From Parabacteroides sp900760525 (GTDB lineage: Bacteria; Bacteroidota; Bacteroidia; Bacteroidales; Tannerellaceae), in assembly GCF_049860805.1 (NCBI RefSeq), contig NZ_CP187555.1:2728001-2792000 (forward strand): 64,000 nucleotides of DNA. The letters are read 5' to 3'. This document shows, piece after piece, positions 24,204 through 32,744 of the stretch (position 1 is the stretch's first letter; every line of letters begins with the position of its first letter). Both the position numbers and the translations under genes were made by a program. The notes under the pieces were generated by a model. The model searched no databases and was not told the DNA's origin. It saw nothing but the letters and a program-made list of their open reading frames with translations.

Positions 24204-25322
24204 TTAATTATCGGCTGCATAAATCAATTCAACTTCATCGATATATAAGGTACTCCCCGGAGCTCCCCGGAAATAATTACCTTCCTTACTGGAAGAAAAA
24301 ACAATCGAGACATTATATCCACCGGATTTCAGTTTCTCGCGGTCGATAGCCTTACCGGGTTTCATTACAAAAGGAATATAAAACTCAGTCCATTCATCTG
24401 TCTCCTTCCTGTCTTTATCATCCAATAAGGCGACGGACACCAGATTCGGATGTGTATAATTACCTTCTACAATTGTCCCGTCCAGATAACGGACTTTGTC
24501 GGTTACTTCATAGAAGATAGCATAGACATCCCACGTATCCTTCTTATTCTTTACCGGTTCGCCTTTCTCCTGAAACACCTCACCTGCCTTATATTTATAA
24601 TAACCTTTAATATAAGTCGGAATATGTTCGAACGGCATACCCAAACGAGTTGCTTTCAATGCATTCGTAAGAGCGCTCAAGACATCAAACGTTCCCATAA
24701 AAAGATTACCTGCAGCAATAGGCATACCGAAACCTTCTCCGAAACTACCCGTTTCCTTTGTTTCCAACTTCACACCCTTCCCTATTTTACCATCGGCAAC
24801 AGAGCTCGTCGGGAAACTCGTCCGGTCTTTAGACCCCATACCAGTCAGTGCAAAACCGGCATTTCCGCTCGCCCAATTAATACGGTTACCTGTTGCTTCA
24901 TCCAAATCATAAAATACATCATATGCATAATTCGTTTTCACTACCGAATCTACATCTTCGAAATGATATTCCGTACTGATTCCGGCAATCAGATAGGCAA
25001 CCTGATATTCTTTCTTCCAGTTTCCATCCTGAGAAGTAACCGTATAATATTGTGGGGTTGTGAAGTCCCGTTCCGTACCGCCAGCAGGAGAAATTGTAGC
25101 GCCGGGTGTCAATGTAAACTCCGGAGCCTGATGCTTCAGATCGATATCCGCCTTTACCATCAACGTCACCTTATTATTCTCTATGACCGGATCTCTTTTC
25201 AGTATATCAGCGGGAACTATACAAGTTAATATATCCGCTTCCGCATTAGGCGCTTCGTCCCGTATACACGACATAAACGTGATGCTCAACAAAAGCCATG
25301 TGATCAAATAAGTTATTTTCAT
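24204..25322 (-). CDS. PCMD-domain surface lipoprotein
   Basis: 372 aa. Lipobox TFMSC (Cys ~19) gives a lipoprotein. An Ig-like N-terminal part (~40-120) precedes a putative carbohydrate-metabolism domain with beta-sandwich features ending in GSTLYIDEVELIY. Such proteins are found on the Bacteroidales cell surface and may bind glycans. Paired with the beta-barrel gene downstream. No enzymatic motif seen. Confidence 0.72.
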   Translation of the reverse strand: MKITYLITWLLLSITFMSCIRDEAPNAEADILTCIVPADILKRDPVIENNKVTLMVKADIDLKHQAPEFTLTPGATISPAGGTERDFTTPQYYTVTSQDGNWKKEYQVAYLIAGISTEYHFEDVDSVVKTNYAYDVFYDLDEATGNRINWASGNAGFALTGMGSKDRTSFPTSSVADGKIGKGVKLETKETGSFGEGFGMPIAAGNLFMGTFDVLSALTNALKATRLGMPFEHIPTYIKGYYKYKAGEVFQEKGEPVKNKKDTWDVYAIFYEVTDKVRYLDGTIVEGNYTHPNLVSVALLDDKDRKETDEWTEFYIPFVMKPGKAIDREKLKSGGYNVSIVFSSSKEGNYFRGAPGSTLYIDEVELIYAADN

Positions 25323-25431
25323 ACTCTACTTGTTTTATAAATAATAAGTTTCCCTTAAAAAGCAAACCGGTTACAAAAATACGCTCCTTTTCTCAAAAAG
25401 CCACTGTATTTATATTTTTATCACAGTTTTT

Positions 25432-25463
25432 ATTGTACCGCTCACCTTTTATTTATACATTTG
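25432..25463 (+). promoter_or_regulatory. Probable promoter of the 25498 gene
   Basis: -7 TACATTTG at 25456-25463; a partial -33 (ATTG, 25432-25435) lies 20 bases upstream. Confidence 0.55.
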
Positions 25464-25497
25464 GCTCAATAACTTATATTATCTAATTCACAAGACC

Positions 25498-26811
25498 ATG
25501 ACAACACGCAGAGATTTTATCCGGCAAGCAACCTTATTAGGTGCCGGCCTTTCCATGAGTCCTTTCTTTATTAATGCAACCCCCGGAAGCGTAGGGGCGA
25601 ACGACAAGATACGTGTCGGCCTGATCGGTTGCAACGGTATGGGTTTTTCCGATTTGCAAGCATTCCTGCGGAATCCGGAGGTGGAATGTATCGCACTGTC
25701 TGACATTGACGAAGGCGTACTGAACAAACGGGCTGCCGATACGGAAAAGATTACAGGCAAGAAAGTTAAAAACCTTTACAAAGATTGGCGGAAACTGATC
25801 GACAACAAAGATATCGATGTTGTAATCGTCGGTACGCCCGACCATTGGCACTGCCTGCAAATGGTAGCCGCCTGCCAGGCCGGTAAAGATGTTTATTGCG
25901 AAAAGCCATTAGGCAACAGCATTGAAGAATGTAACATTATGGTTCGCGCCGCCGAGAAATACAACCGGGTGGTGCAGGTCGGACAATGGCAGCGCAGCGA
26001 TCCGCACTGGCAGGATGCCATGGCATTCGTACATAGCGGCCAGTTAGGCAAGATCCGTACCGTCCGCGTCTTCTCGTATCAGGGTTGGTGCCCTTCCATT
26101 CCGGTAAAGCCGGACGAGGCCGTTCCTGCCGGAATCGACTATGACATGTGGCTGGGCCCGGCTCCTCAACGTCCGTTCAACCGGAATCGCTTCCATTTCA
26201 CTTTTCGCTGGTTCTGGGATTATGCCGGAGGGCTGATGACCGACTGGGGCGTGCACTTGCTTGACTATGCATTATATGGCATGAATGTAACGGCTCCGAA
26301 CTCCATCATGGCTTCGGGCGGGAAGTTCGGTTATCCGGACGATGCCTGCGAAACGCCGGATTTGTTGCAAACAATCTATACTTTCGACGATTTCACGGTT
26401 ATGTGGGATCATGCGATCGGTATCGACGACGGGGCTTACGGACGTAATCACGGCCTGGGATTTGTCGGTGAGAACGGGACGCTGGTTGTCGACCGTGGCG
26501 GCTGGGAAGTAATCCCCGAAAAGGTAAACGGCAAAGCGCGCATGGAAGCTGTCCCTTTGAAGAAAGCATACGGTGAAGGCGGATTGAACCTGCACGTAAA
26601 GAACCATCTGGAATGCATCAAGTCGCGCAACCGTAATTGTAATGCCAGCATCGAGATCGGCGCCCACATCGCCAAATTCTCCCAATTGGGCAACATCGCC
26701 TACCGTACCGGTAAGAAGTTGACGTGGGATGGCAAGAGTTTCCACGATGCGGAAGCCGATAAATATTTATGTAAAGAATACCGGGCTCCCTGGGAACTGC
26801 CGAAGATTTAA
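25498..26811 (+). CDS. Tat-exported Gfo/Idh/MocA oxidoreductase (second)
   Basis: 437 aa. Tat motif TTRRDFIRQATLLGAGL at the N-terminus. NAD-binding start RVGLIGCNGMG; family motif VGTPDHWHCLQMVAACQ and the catalytic-type EKPLGNS. Divergent from the paralogue at 21925-23277 in sequence and strand, so not a recent duplicate. Exported sugar oxidoreductase; substrate unknown. It ends at a bidirectional terminator shared with DUF4301. Confidence 0.88.
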   Translation: MTTRRDFIRQATLLGAGLSMSPFFINATPGSVGANDKIRVGLIGCNGMGFSDLQAFLRNPEVECIALSDIDEGVLNKRAADTEKITGKKVKNLYKDWRKLIDNKDIDVVIVGTPDHWHCLQMVAACQAGKDVYCEKPLGNSIEECNIMVRAAEKYNRVVQVGQWQRSDPHWQDAMAFVHSGQLGKIRTVRVFSYQGWCPSIPVKPDEAVPAGIDYDMWLGPAPQRPFNRNRFHFTFRWFWDYAGGLMTDWGVHLLDYALYGMNVTAPNSIMASGGKFGYPDDACETPDLLQTIYTFDDFTVMWDHAIGIDDGAYGRNHGLGFVGENGTLVVDRGGWEVIPEKVNGKARMEAVPLKKAYGEGGLNLHVKNHLECIKSRNRNCNASIEIGAHIAKFSQLGNIAYRTGKKLTWDGKSFHDAEADKYLCKEYRAPWELPKI

Positions 26812-26813
26812 AC

Positions 26814-26843
26814 AAAAAGGGCGGCCGGATGGTCGCCCTTTTC
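26814..26843. terminator. Bidirectional terminator
   Basis: AAAAGGGCGGCC and its near-complement GGTCGCCCTTTT around a 4-base loop, between two convergent genes. Confidence 0.82.
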
Positions 26844-26845
26844 AT

Positions 26846-28366
26846 TTATTGGTGTTCCTGTCGCAGTAAATCATTTACCGTCTTAACCGGGTTGAAGGTT
26901 TCGATAGGCACTTCGACAAAGATTGTATTCCAGTCGCTCATCGCACCATTCCACAGACCGGGCAATTCCAACGCTTTCAGTTCGCGGCCATCCTTGCTCT
27001 TATAGGAGATGAACCCGGTGTTCTTGTCCACATAATCCGGCAGGTTGAACTTCTCGCCTTTGTAATTCTTCAACGCACAAACCAAATCCACCGGATTGAA
27101 GTGCGTACCTTGTTCGAACATCGCTTTCTTTTCGGGATCTTTCAAGTCGATCTGAGAACTTTCGAGAATCTGCAAAGATATAGTTCCATCCGAGTTGACA
27201 GCGAGGAACGGACCACCGCCCGGTTCACCGACATTCTTCACCATACCGCAGACGCGCAACGGACGGTTCAGCTTGCTCTTGATATAAAGAATCAATTCGG
27301 CATCTTCCAGCAATTTCATTTCCGGGTTCTTCACACACAAGTCTTCCTGCAGGAAATGAATCATATCTTCTACCTGGTCATGCGAATACTTACCGCTGTC
27401 GATCAGTTCCAGATACTTGAAGATGCGTTCCTGTAGAGAAACCAATACGCCGGCGATCACCTTCTTGAAGATAACGGTCGAACATTTGAAGCTGTCCGGC
27501 ACCACATTATCGATATTCTTAACAAACACCACATCGGCATCCACATCGTTCAGGTTTTCAATCAAGGCACCGTGGCCGCCCGGACGGAACAACAGGTTAC
27601 CGTTCTTGTCACGGAACGGATTATTTTCCATATCGGCAGCAATCGTATCGGTACTCGGTTTCTGCACACTGAAAGAAATATCGTATTTGACAGAAAATTT
27701 CTCTTCATAATCTCCCGCTTTGGCGGCAACCAACTGTTCGAACAACTCCTTATGTTCGGGTGATACCGTGAAATGGATATTCACTTCTCCGGCATTATTC
27801 TTCGCATACATCGCACCTTCGGCCAGATGTTCTTCCATAGCCGTACGGGATGTTTTCGGATAAGAGTGGAAAAGCAACAGACCTTTCGGAAGCTGTCCGT
27901 AGTTCAGCCCTTTCGGCTCCAACAAGTTGGCAACAACAGCTTTATACTGTCCGAGAGCAACCAGTGCCGGAATATCTTTCGCTTCATTCCCGATACAAGC
28001 CTGGTTCAAAGCATCATAGAAAGCAAACTTCCTGATATCGTCGAAGAACTTCTTCTCAAACGCATTCTGAGGCTCGTCATAACCGGCAGACAGGAACTCA
28101 TACAGGTTCTTGAACATACGGCTTGCCGCACCCGAAGCCGGCACGAACTTCACAATCTTCTTATTCTTTGCCAAGTAAGTATCCCAGGCATCCATATAAG
28201 CAGCCTGTTGTTCCTGCGGGATCACCCTAATCCCTCTCTCTACCGACGCTGAAGCTGTAATTTCTAAGAAAGGAAACCCTTTCACGAAACAAGCCAACTG
28301 TTCTTCAATCTGCTTTTCGCTGATCCCTTTAGCCGCCAGTAACTCTAAGTCTTTTGCGTTTAACAT
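26846..28366 (-). CDS. DUF4301 family protein
   Basis: 506 aa, cytoplasmic. It matches the DUF4301 family of Bacteroidetes (KFVPASGAASRMFKNL near residue 100; GGHGALIENLND near 265). The GASRMFK and GGHGAL segments resemble nucleotide- or sugar-phosphate-handling enzymes, so a nucleotidyltransferase-like role is possible but unproven. Single gene. Confidence 0.82.
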   Translation of the reverse strand: MLNAKDLELLAAKGISEKQIEEQLACFVKGFPFLEITASASVERGIRVIPQEQQAAYMDAWDTYLAKNKKIVKFVPASGAASRMFKNLYEFLSAGYDEPQNAFEKKFFDDIRKFAFYDALNQACIGNEAKDIPALVALGQYKAVVANLLEPKGLNYGQLPKGLLLFHSYPKTSRTAMEEHLAEGAMYAKNNAGEVNIHFTVSPEHKELFEQLVAAKAGDYEEKFSVKYDISFSVQKPSTDTIAADMENNPFRDKNGNLLFRPGGHGALIENLNDVDADVVFVKNIDNVVPDSFKCSTVIFKKVIAGVLVSLQERIFKYLELIDSGKYSHDQVEDMIHFLQEDLCVKNPEMKLLEDAELILYIKSKLNRPLRVCGMVKNVGEPGGGPFLAVNSDGTISLQILESSQIDLKDPEKKAMFEQGTHFNPVDLVCALKNYKGEKFNLPDYVDKNTGFISYKSKDGRELKALELPGLWNGAMSDWNTIFVEVPIETFNPVKTVNDLLRQEHQ

Positions 28367-28540
28367 AGTATATCTTTTTAATAAGTTAATAATCAGACAC
28401 GCTACAAAGGCCTACCAGCCAATGTATATCGCAAATGTATAAAAATACCATTAGAATTGCATTGATATTCGCAGAAAAACTTACTTTTACGGTATGTTTT
28501 ACGGACAGCCCTCAAACAGGCAGTAAAAAGACAGACGACT

Positions 28541-30757
28541 ATGGATATACAACCGTTCTTTACCGAAGAGGAGAAAAAGCAGTTTTTCTCCAAGTATAAG
28601 CAATTATTACGCCATCTATACTCTTTCCTGAAAAAAGAAGATCTGAGTAAGATGAAGGAGTTGATGCACCGGGTTGTAGCTTTGGATTGTTACGGACGAG
28701 ACAAAAACGGCATCAACGGCCTGCTCCGCAATATCGACACAGCGTTAATCGCCACCGTAGAGATCGGGCTGAAGCGCACCTCGGTCATCGCGCTCCTGCT
28801 CTACCGCCCAGTCCTGAAAAAGATCGTCACGCTGGATGAAGTGAAAGCAACATTCGATTCGGATGTCGCCCTGATCATCAGCCGCCTGCTGAAAACTTCG
28901 GACCTTTACGCCCGCAATACGGCTGTCGATTCCGAAAACTTCCATAAGTTGTTGTTCTCGTTTGCCGAAGACGTACGCGTGATCCTGATTATGATCGCCG
29001 ACCGTCTTTGCCTGATGCGCCTCGGCAAACATTTAAAGAACGACGATGACCGGAAACGGCTGGCGACGGAGGTTTCTTACCTCTACGCCCCACTTGCCCA
29101 CCGCCTCGGATTATACACCATCAAGAGCGAATTGGAAGATTTGTCGCTGAAATATACCGACCGCAAGCAGTACGACTTCATCAAACAGAAACTGAACGAG
29201 ACGAAGCGTTCGCGCGACATCTACATCGCCGAGTTTATCGCACCGATCAAGAGCAAGTTGGAAGATGCCGGCTTCCGGTTCGACATCAAGGGACGTACCA
29301 AATCCATCCATTCCATCAACAACAAGCTGAAAAAGCAGAACATCCCGTTTGAAGACATATACGACTTGTTCGCCATCCGTATCATCTTAGACACCCCGTA
29401 TGAAAAGGAACGTTCGGATTGCTGGCAGGTCTACTCGATCATCACCGACATGTACCAGCCGAACCCAAAGCGCATGAAAGACTGGATTTCCATCCCGAAA
29501 ACGAACGGTTACGAGAGTTTGCATATCACCGTGATGGGGCCGCAGAACAAATGGGTGGAAGTGCAGATCCGCACCCGCCGCATGGACGAGATCGCCGAGC
29601 GGGGACTGGCCGCGCACTGGAAATACAAAGGGGGAAAAGCGGAAAGCGGACTGGATGAATTCCTGAACACCGTACGCGCCGCCTTAGAAACGAAGGAGAA
29701 CAACCCGCTCGACCTGATGCAGGATTTCAAGATGGACTTGTACAAGGACGAGATCTATGTCTTCACTCCGACAGGCGAACTGATCAAGCTGGCCAAAGGG
29801 GCGACCGTGCTTGACTTTGCTTTCGCAATCCATACCAAGCTCGGCAGCAAATGCGTATCGGCAAAAGTGAACGAGAGGAATGTCCCTATAAAATATGTAT
29901 TGAACAACGGCGACACGGTTTCTATCATCACCGCCCCTACCCAGAGCCCGAAGCGCGACTGGCTGAACATCGTCGTCACTTCCAAAGCACGGGTAAAGAT
30001 CAAACAGGCACTCCGTGAAGAGACTGCCAAAGCGGTAGACTTCGCCAAAGAAATGCTGCAACGCCGTTTCAAGAACCGGAAGATCGAGATGGAAGAACCG
30101 GTCTTGATGCGTTATATCAAAAAGAAAGGTTTCAAGACCGTCACCGACTTCTATGTCGAGATAGCCGAGGAACGCCTCGACCCGAATCAGGTTATCGACG
30201 AATACCTGGAGCAGGTTCGCCGGGAAACGGAAACGAACGAACATACCGAAGTCCGCAGCGCCGAAGAATATATCACGACGACCGAGGCGGAAGAGATCGC
30301 GACGAACAAGGATGTCTTAGTGATCGACAAGAACCTGACAGGCATCGAATATAAACTGGCGAAATGCTGCAACCCGATCTACGGGGACGAGGTGTTCGGT
30401 TTCGTCTCCACACAAGGGATCAAGATCCACCGTATGGACTGCCCGAACGCGCAGGAGATGTTCAGCCGTTTCGGCTACCGCATCATCCAGGCGAAATGGA
30501 GCGGCAAGGGAGACAACGGGTATATCGTTACGCTCCGGGTGATCGGCCGTGACGACATCGCAATTGTCACCAACATCACCTCCGTCATCAGCAAGGAAAC
30601 GGGTGTCACGCTCCGCTCATTGAACATCGACTCGGTAGACGGGATCTTCCAGGGAAACTTTACGGTAATGGTTCGCGACACGACGGCGCTGAATATGTTG
30701 ACCAAAAAGATCAACGCGGTGAAAGGGGTCAAAACAGTCGAAAGGTTAAACTCATAA
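28541..30757 (+). CDS. relA: RelA-type (p)ppGpp synthetase with degenerate hydrolase domain
   Basis: 738 aa RSH protein. Domain order: HD hydrolase (~45-200), synthetase (~240-390), TGS (~410-475), zinc-finger/ridge region with CCNPIYGDE (~607), and a C-terminal ACT domain. The synthetase has GRTKSIHSINNKL and PKTNGYESLHI. The hydrolase domain lacks the HDxxED metal site: residues 87-92 read LYRPVL, and other conserved His/Asp positions are altered. It should therefore make (p)ppGpp but not degrade it, like E. coli RelA; a SpoT-type partner would be needed elsewhere. Stringent response, ribosome-linked. Confidence 0.92.
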   Translation: MDIQPFFTEEEKKQFFSKYKQLLRHLYSFLKKEDLSKMKELMHRVVALDCYGRDKNGINGLLRNIDTALIATVEIGLKRTSVIALLLYRPVLKKIVTLDEVKATFDSDVALIISRLLKTSDLYARNTAVDSENFHKLLFSFAEDVRVILIMIADRLCLMRLGKHLKNDDDRKRLATEVSYLYAPLAHRLGLYTIKSELEDLSLKYTDRKQYDFIKQKLNETKRSRDIYIAEFIAPIKSKLEDAGFRFDIKGRTKSIHSINNKLKKQNIPFEDIYDLFAIRIILDTPYEKERSDCWQVYSIITDMYQPNPKRMKDWISIPKTNGYESLHITVMGPQNKWVEVQIRTRRMDEIAERGLAAHWKYKGGKAESGLDEFLNTVRAALETKENNPLDLMQDFKMDLYKDEIYVFTPTGELIKLAKGATVLDFAFAIHTKLGSKCVSAKVNERNVPIKYVLNNGDTVSIITAPTQSPKRDWLNIVVTSKARVKIKQALREETAKAVDFAKEMLQRRFKNRKIEMEEPVLMRYIKKKGFKTVTDFYVEIAEERLDPNQVIDEYLEQVRRETETNEHTEVRSAEEYITTTEAEEIATNKDVLVIDKNLTGIEYKLAKCCNPIYGDEVFGFVSTQGIKIHRMDCPNAQEMFSRFGYRIIQAKWSGKGDNGYIVTLRVIGRDDIAIVTNITSVISKETGVTLRSLNIDSVDGIFQGNFTVMVRDTTALNMLTKKINAVKGVKTVERLNS

Positions 30758-30869
30758 AATTACAGCCATCGATATTGCTAAAGAAGGAGATTGAACTCGA
30801 TCTACATACTATAAATTCTTATTGTTCTTCAAATTTAATGGTGGATTATACCATTCACCAGAATACGAC

Positions 30870-30892
30870 CGCCGGGTAAAAGATGTCCGGCG
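30870..30892. repeat. Short GC hairpin downstream of relA
   Basis: CGCCGG (30870-30875) and CCGGCG (30887-30892) form a perfect 6-base stem. No T-run follows, so it is not a classical terminator. Confidence 0.45.
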
Positions 30893-31018
30893 TGACTTGT
30901 CTTAACAAAAAAATTTGCACTCTAATTTGACTTTTGCCATTTTGTAAGGTCTTATATATAGAAGTTCATCCGGAAGAACTATTTGCAAATTAAAATGTAT
31001 AACATAATTTTTGAAACA

Positions 31019-31366
31019 ATGAACTCGATATTCAAGAAAGCAATAGGATTAATAGCTGTAATATCATTTATGACCTGTTGTTCAGCAAGTGCACAACATC
31101 GTCACCATCCGCAGCGTGTCGTTACTGTAATTGCAAAACCGGCAACGACAGTCCGCATAGACAGCAAGTTCAATCGAAAAGAACGGCTCCAGATGGCAAT
31201 TGCGTATCTAAAACAGAATCAATACCTGTCCATTAAGAAGTATGCAAAAATGACGGGATTGTCGAAAGACATGGCAGAAGCGGAACTCGATGCGTTCGCC
31301 TGCAATGAAAAGAATCCGATAATGCTTGTTGTTACGGGCAAGAAGAAATTATATACCAAGAGATAA
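31019..31366 (+). CDS. Small exported protein with a helix-turn-helix-like domain
   Basis: 115 aa from ATG 31019 (an upstream in-frame start at 30983 would put charged residues before the signal). The signal peptide IGLIAVISFMTCCSASAQ predicts export. The C-terminal ~65 residues (ERLQMAIAYLKQNQYLSI, then KKYAKMTGLSKDMAEAEL) look like a winged-helix or helix-turn-helix fold, which is odd for an exported protein. First gene of an ECF sigma locus. Function unknown. Confidence 0.65.
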   Translation: MNSIFKKAIGLIAVISFMTCCSASAQHRHHPQRVVTVIAKPATTVRIDSKFNRKERLQMAIAYLKQNQYLSIKKYAKMTGLSKDMAEAELDAFACNEKNPIMLVVTGKKKLYTKR

Positions 31367-31382
31367 GAACATCCGTCACGCA

Positions 31383-31922
31383 ATGGCTGTAAAAAACAAT
31401 GATATTATCCTTGCGATGAAAAAGCATCCCGACAAGGGTTTCCGCCTGCTGATGGCGACTTACAAAGAGCCGGTCTATTGGCATATCCGCAGGCTTGTCG
31501 TGACACATGCAGACGCACAAGATGCAACGCAGGAAACATTCGTGAGGATATTCCGCTCTTTTGACCGGTTCAATGAAAGCGGTTCATTTACCGCATGGAT
31601 TTACAAGATTGCGACAAATGAGGCATTACGCATATTGAGTCGCTACCACGAAGAACAGTTGTCTTTGGACTATGAGGCCGCCGATGCCGGAGGAATTATG
31701 GCCGACACCTATGTGGACTACGGCGATTTGGAGTCTATCAAATTGCAGAATGCCATATTATCGCTTCCGGCCAAACAGCAGATAGCATTCAATTTACGCT
31801 ATTATGACGAATTGGATTACGAAGAGATTGCCGAAGTCACAGGCTCGACGGTTTCCGCCGCAAAAGCAAATTACCATATTGCCAAAGATAAGATTATACA
31901 GTATATGAACTCGCACGACTAA
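31383..31922 (+). CDS. ECF-type RNA polymerase sigma factor
   Basis: 179 aa from ATG 31383 (MAVKNNDIILAMKKHPDKGF). Region 2 is clear: QDATQETFVRIFRSFDRF and SFTAWIYKIATNEA. Region 4 has LPAKQQIAFNLRYYDEL and the HTH EEIAEVTGSTVSAAKANYH. It directs RNA polymerase to an envelope- or stress-linked gene set. The anti-sigma-like gene starts 5 bases after the stop, and exported proteins surround it, so it probably responds to a signal at the cell envelope. Confidence 0.93.
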   Translation: MAVKNNDIILAMKKHPDKGFRLLMATYKEPVYWHIRRLVVTHADAQDATQETFVRIFRSFDRFNESGSFTAWIYKIATNEALRILSRYHEEQLSLDYEAADAGGIMADTYVDYGDLESIKLQNAILSLPAKQQIAFNLRYYDELDYEEIAEVTGSTVSAAKANYHIAKDKIIQYMNSHD

Positions 31923-31927
31923 AAGGA

Positions 31928-32257
31928 ATGAATATGAATAAAAATTTCGATTTCAACAAGGCAGGAAAACGGATGCCTTATACCGTTCCCGATGATTTCT
32001 TTACAGAAATGGAGGATAATGTCTGGCAGGAACTGAAAAGGCAACCGGCAGTCAAGACAAAAAAGGACCGTACGTTCATGCGCGTCGTAATAACCGCCCT
32101 GACAACGACAGCTGCCGCCATTGTGCTGGCTCTCGTTCTTAATCAAGGACATTCGGTTGGCTTTGCTGATGTGGAACAGGCATTCGGCAATCTCAGCACA
32201 GAAGATCAGATATATATGTTCTCTGTATATCAAGACGATATTTTTATTAACGAATAA
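31928..32257 (+). CDS. Single-pass membrane anti-sigma-like protein
   Basis: 109 aa. A ~50-residue cytoplasmic part, one transmembrane helix (VVITALTTTAAAIVLALVL, ~56-74) and a short periplasmic tail. Position right after the sigma gene and this topology fit a small anti-sigma factor. No ZAS zinc motif (HxxxCxxC) is present, so the call rests on context and topology. Confidence 0.7.
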   Translation: MNMNKNFDFNKAGKRMPYTVPDDFFTEMEDNVWQELKRQPAVKTKKDRTFMRVVITALTTTAAAIVLALVLNQGHSVGFADVEQAFGNLSTEDQIYMFSVYQDDIFINE

Positions 32258-32272
32258 AAAGTTTGAACAGTT

Positions 32273-32731
32273 ATGAAAAGTTTTTTTAGCCTATTTATGC
32301 TTGCTGTCGCAATGATGGCTTATTGTGGAACGATATGTGCCCAAAATAGTAACAAACAACGCCTGAGCCGTGAAGAACTGGCAGAAAAGCAAGCACGGCA
32401 TATCGCGAATGAAATGGTGATGGATGATACCATAGCGGAGCGGTTTGTCGAGACTTACTGCCAATACCAAAAAGAGATATGGGCACTCGGTCCGAGAACA
32501 GGCAAAAACTCCCGTCGTAATGCGCCGTCAGAAACGGATGTGGAAACGGAACAGGAGATAAAAGATCGCTTCGAGCATAGCCAAAAGATTTTGGATATCC
32601 GGCAAAAATATTACAAGGAATACAGCAAGTTCCTGACGCAAAAACAAATCAAGCGTGTGTACGAACTGGAACGGCAAATAATGGATCGCCTGTCAAAACG
32701 CAAAGGTAATGGCAATCGGAACAGAAGATAA
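32273..32731 (+). CDS. Exported helical protein, CpxP/Spy-like in character
   Basis: 152 aa. Signal peptide ending near TICAQ (~residue 23), then a long charged helical region with LSREELAEKQA and FLTQKQIKRVYELERQ. Such LTxxQ-like helices recall periplasmic CpxP/Spy proteins that sense or buffer misfolded protein. Fits as the periplasmic sensor arm of the ECF locus. The family call is tentative. Confidence 0.6.
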   Translation: MKSFFSLFMLAVAMMAYCGTICAQNSNKQRLSREELAEKQARHIANEMVMDDTIAERFVETYCQYQKEIWALGPRTGKNSRRNAPSETDVETEQEIKDRFEHSQKILDIRQKYYKEYSKFLTQKQIKRVYELERQIMDRLSKRKGNGNRNRR

Positions 32732-32744
32732 AATACGCAGAAAG

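Noticed and set aside
21925..26811. Polysaccharide utilisation locus
   Set aside because: Sulfatase, oxidoreductases and a PCMD lipoprotein are present, but no SusC/SusD pair, glycoside hydrolase or hybrid sensor is in the region.
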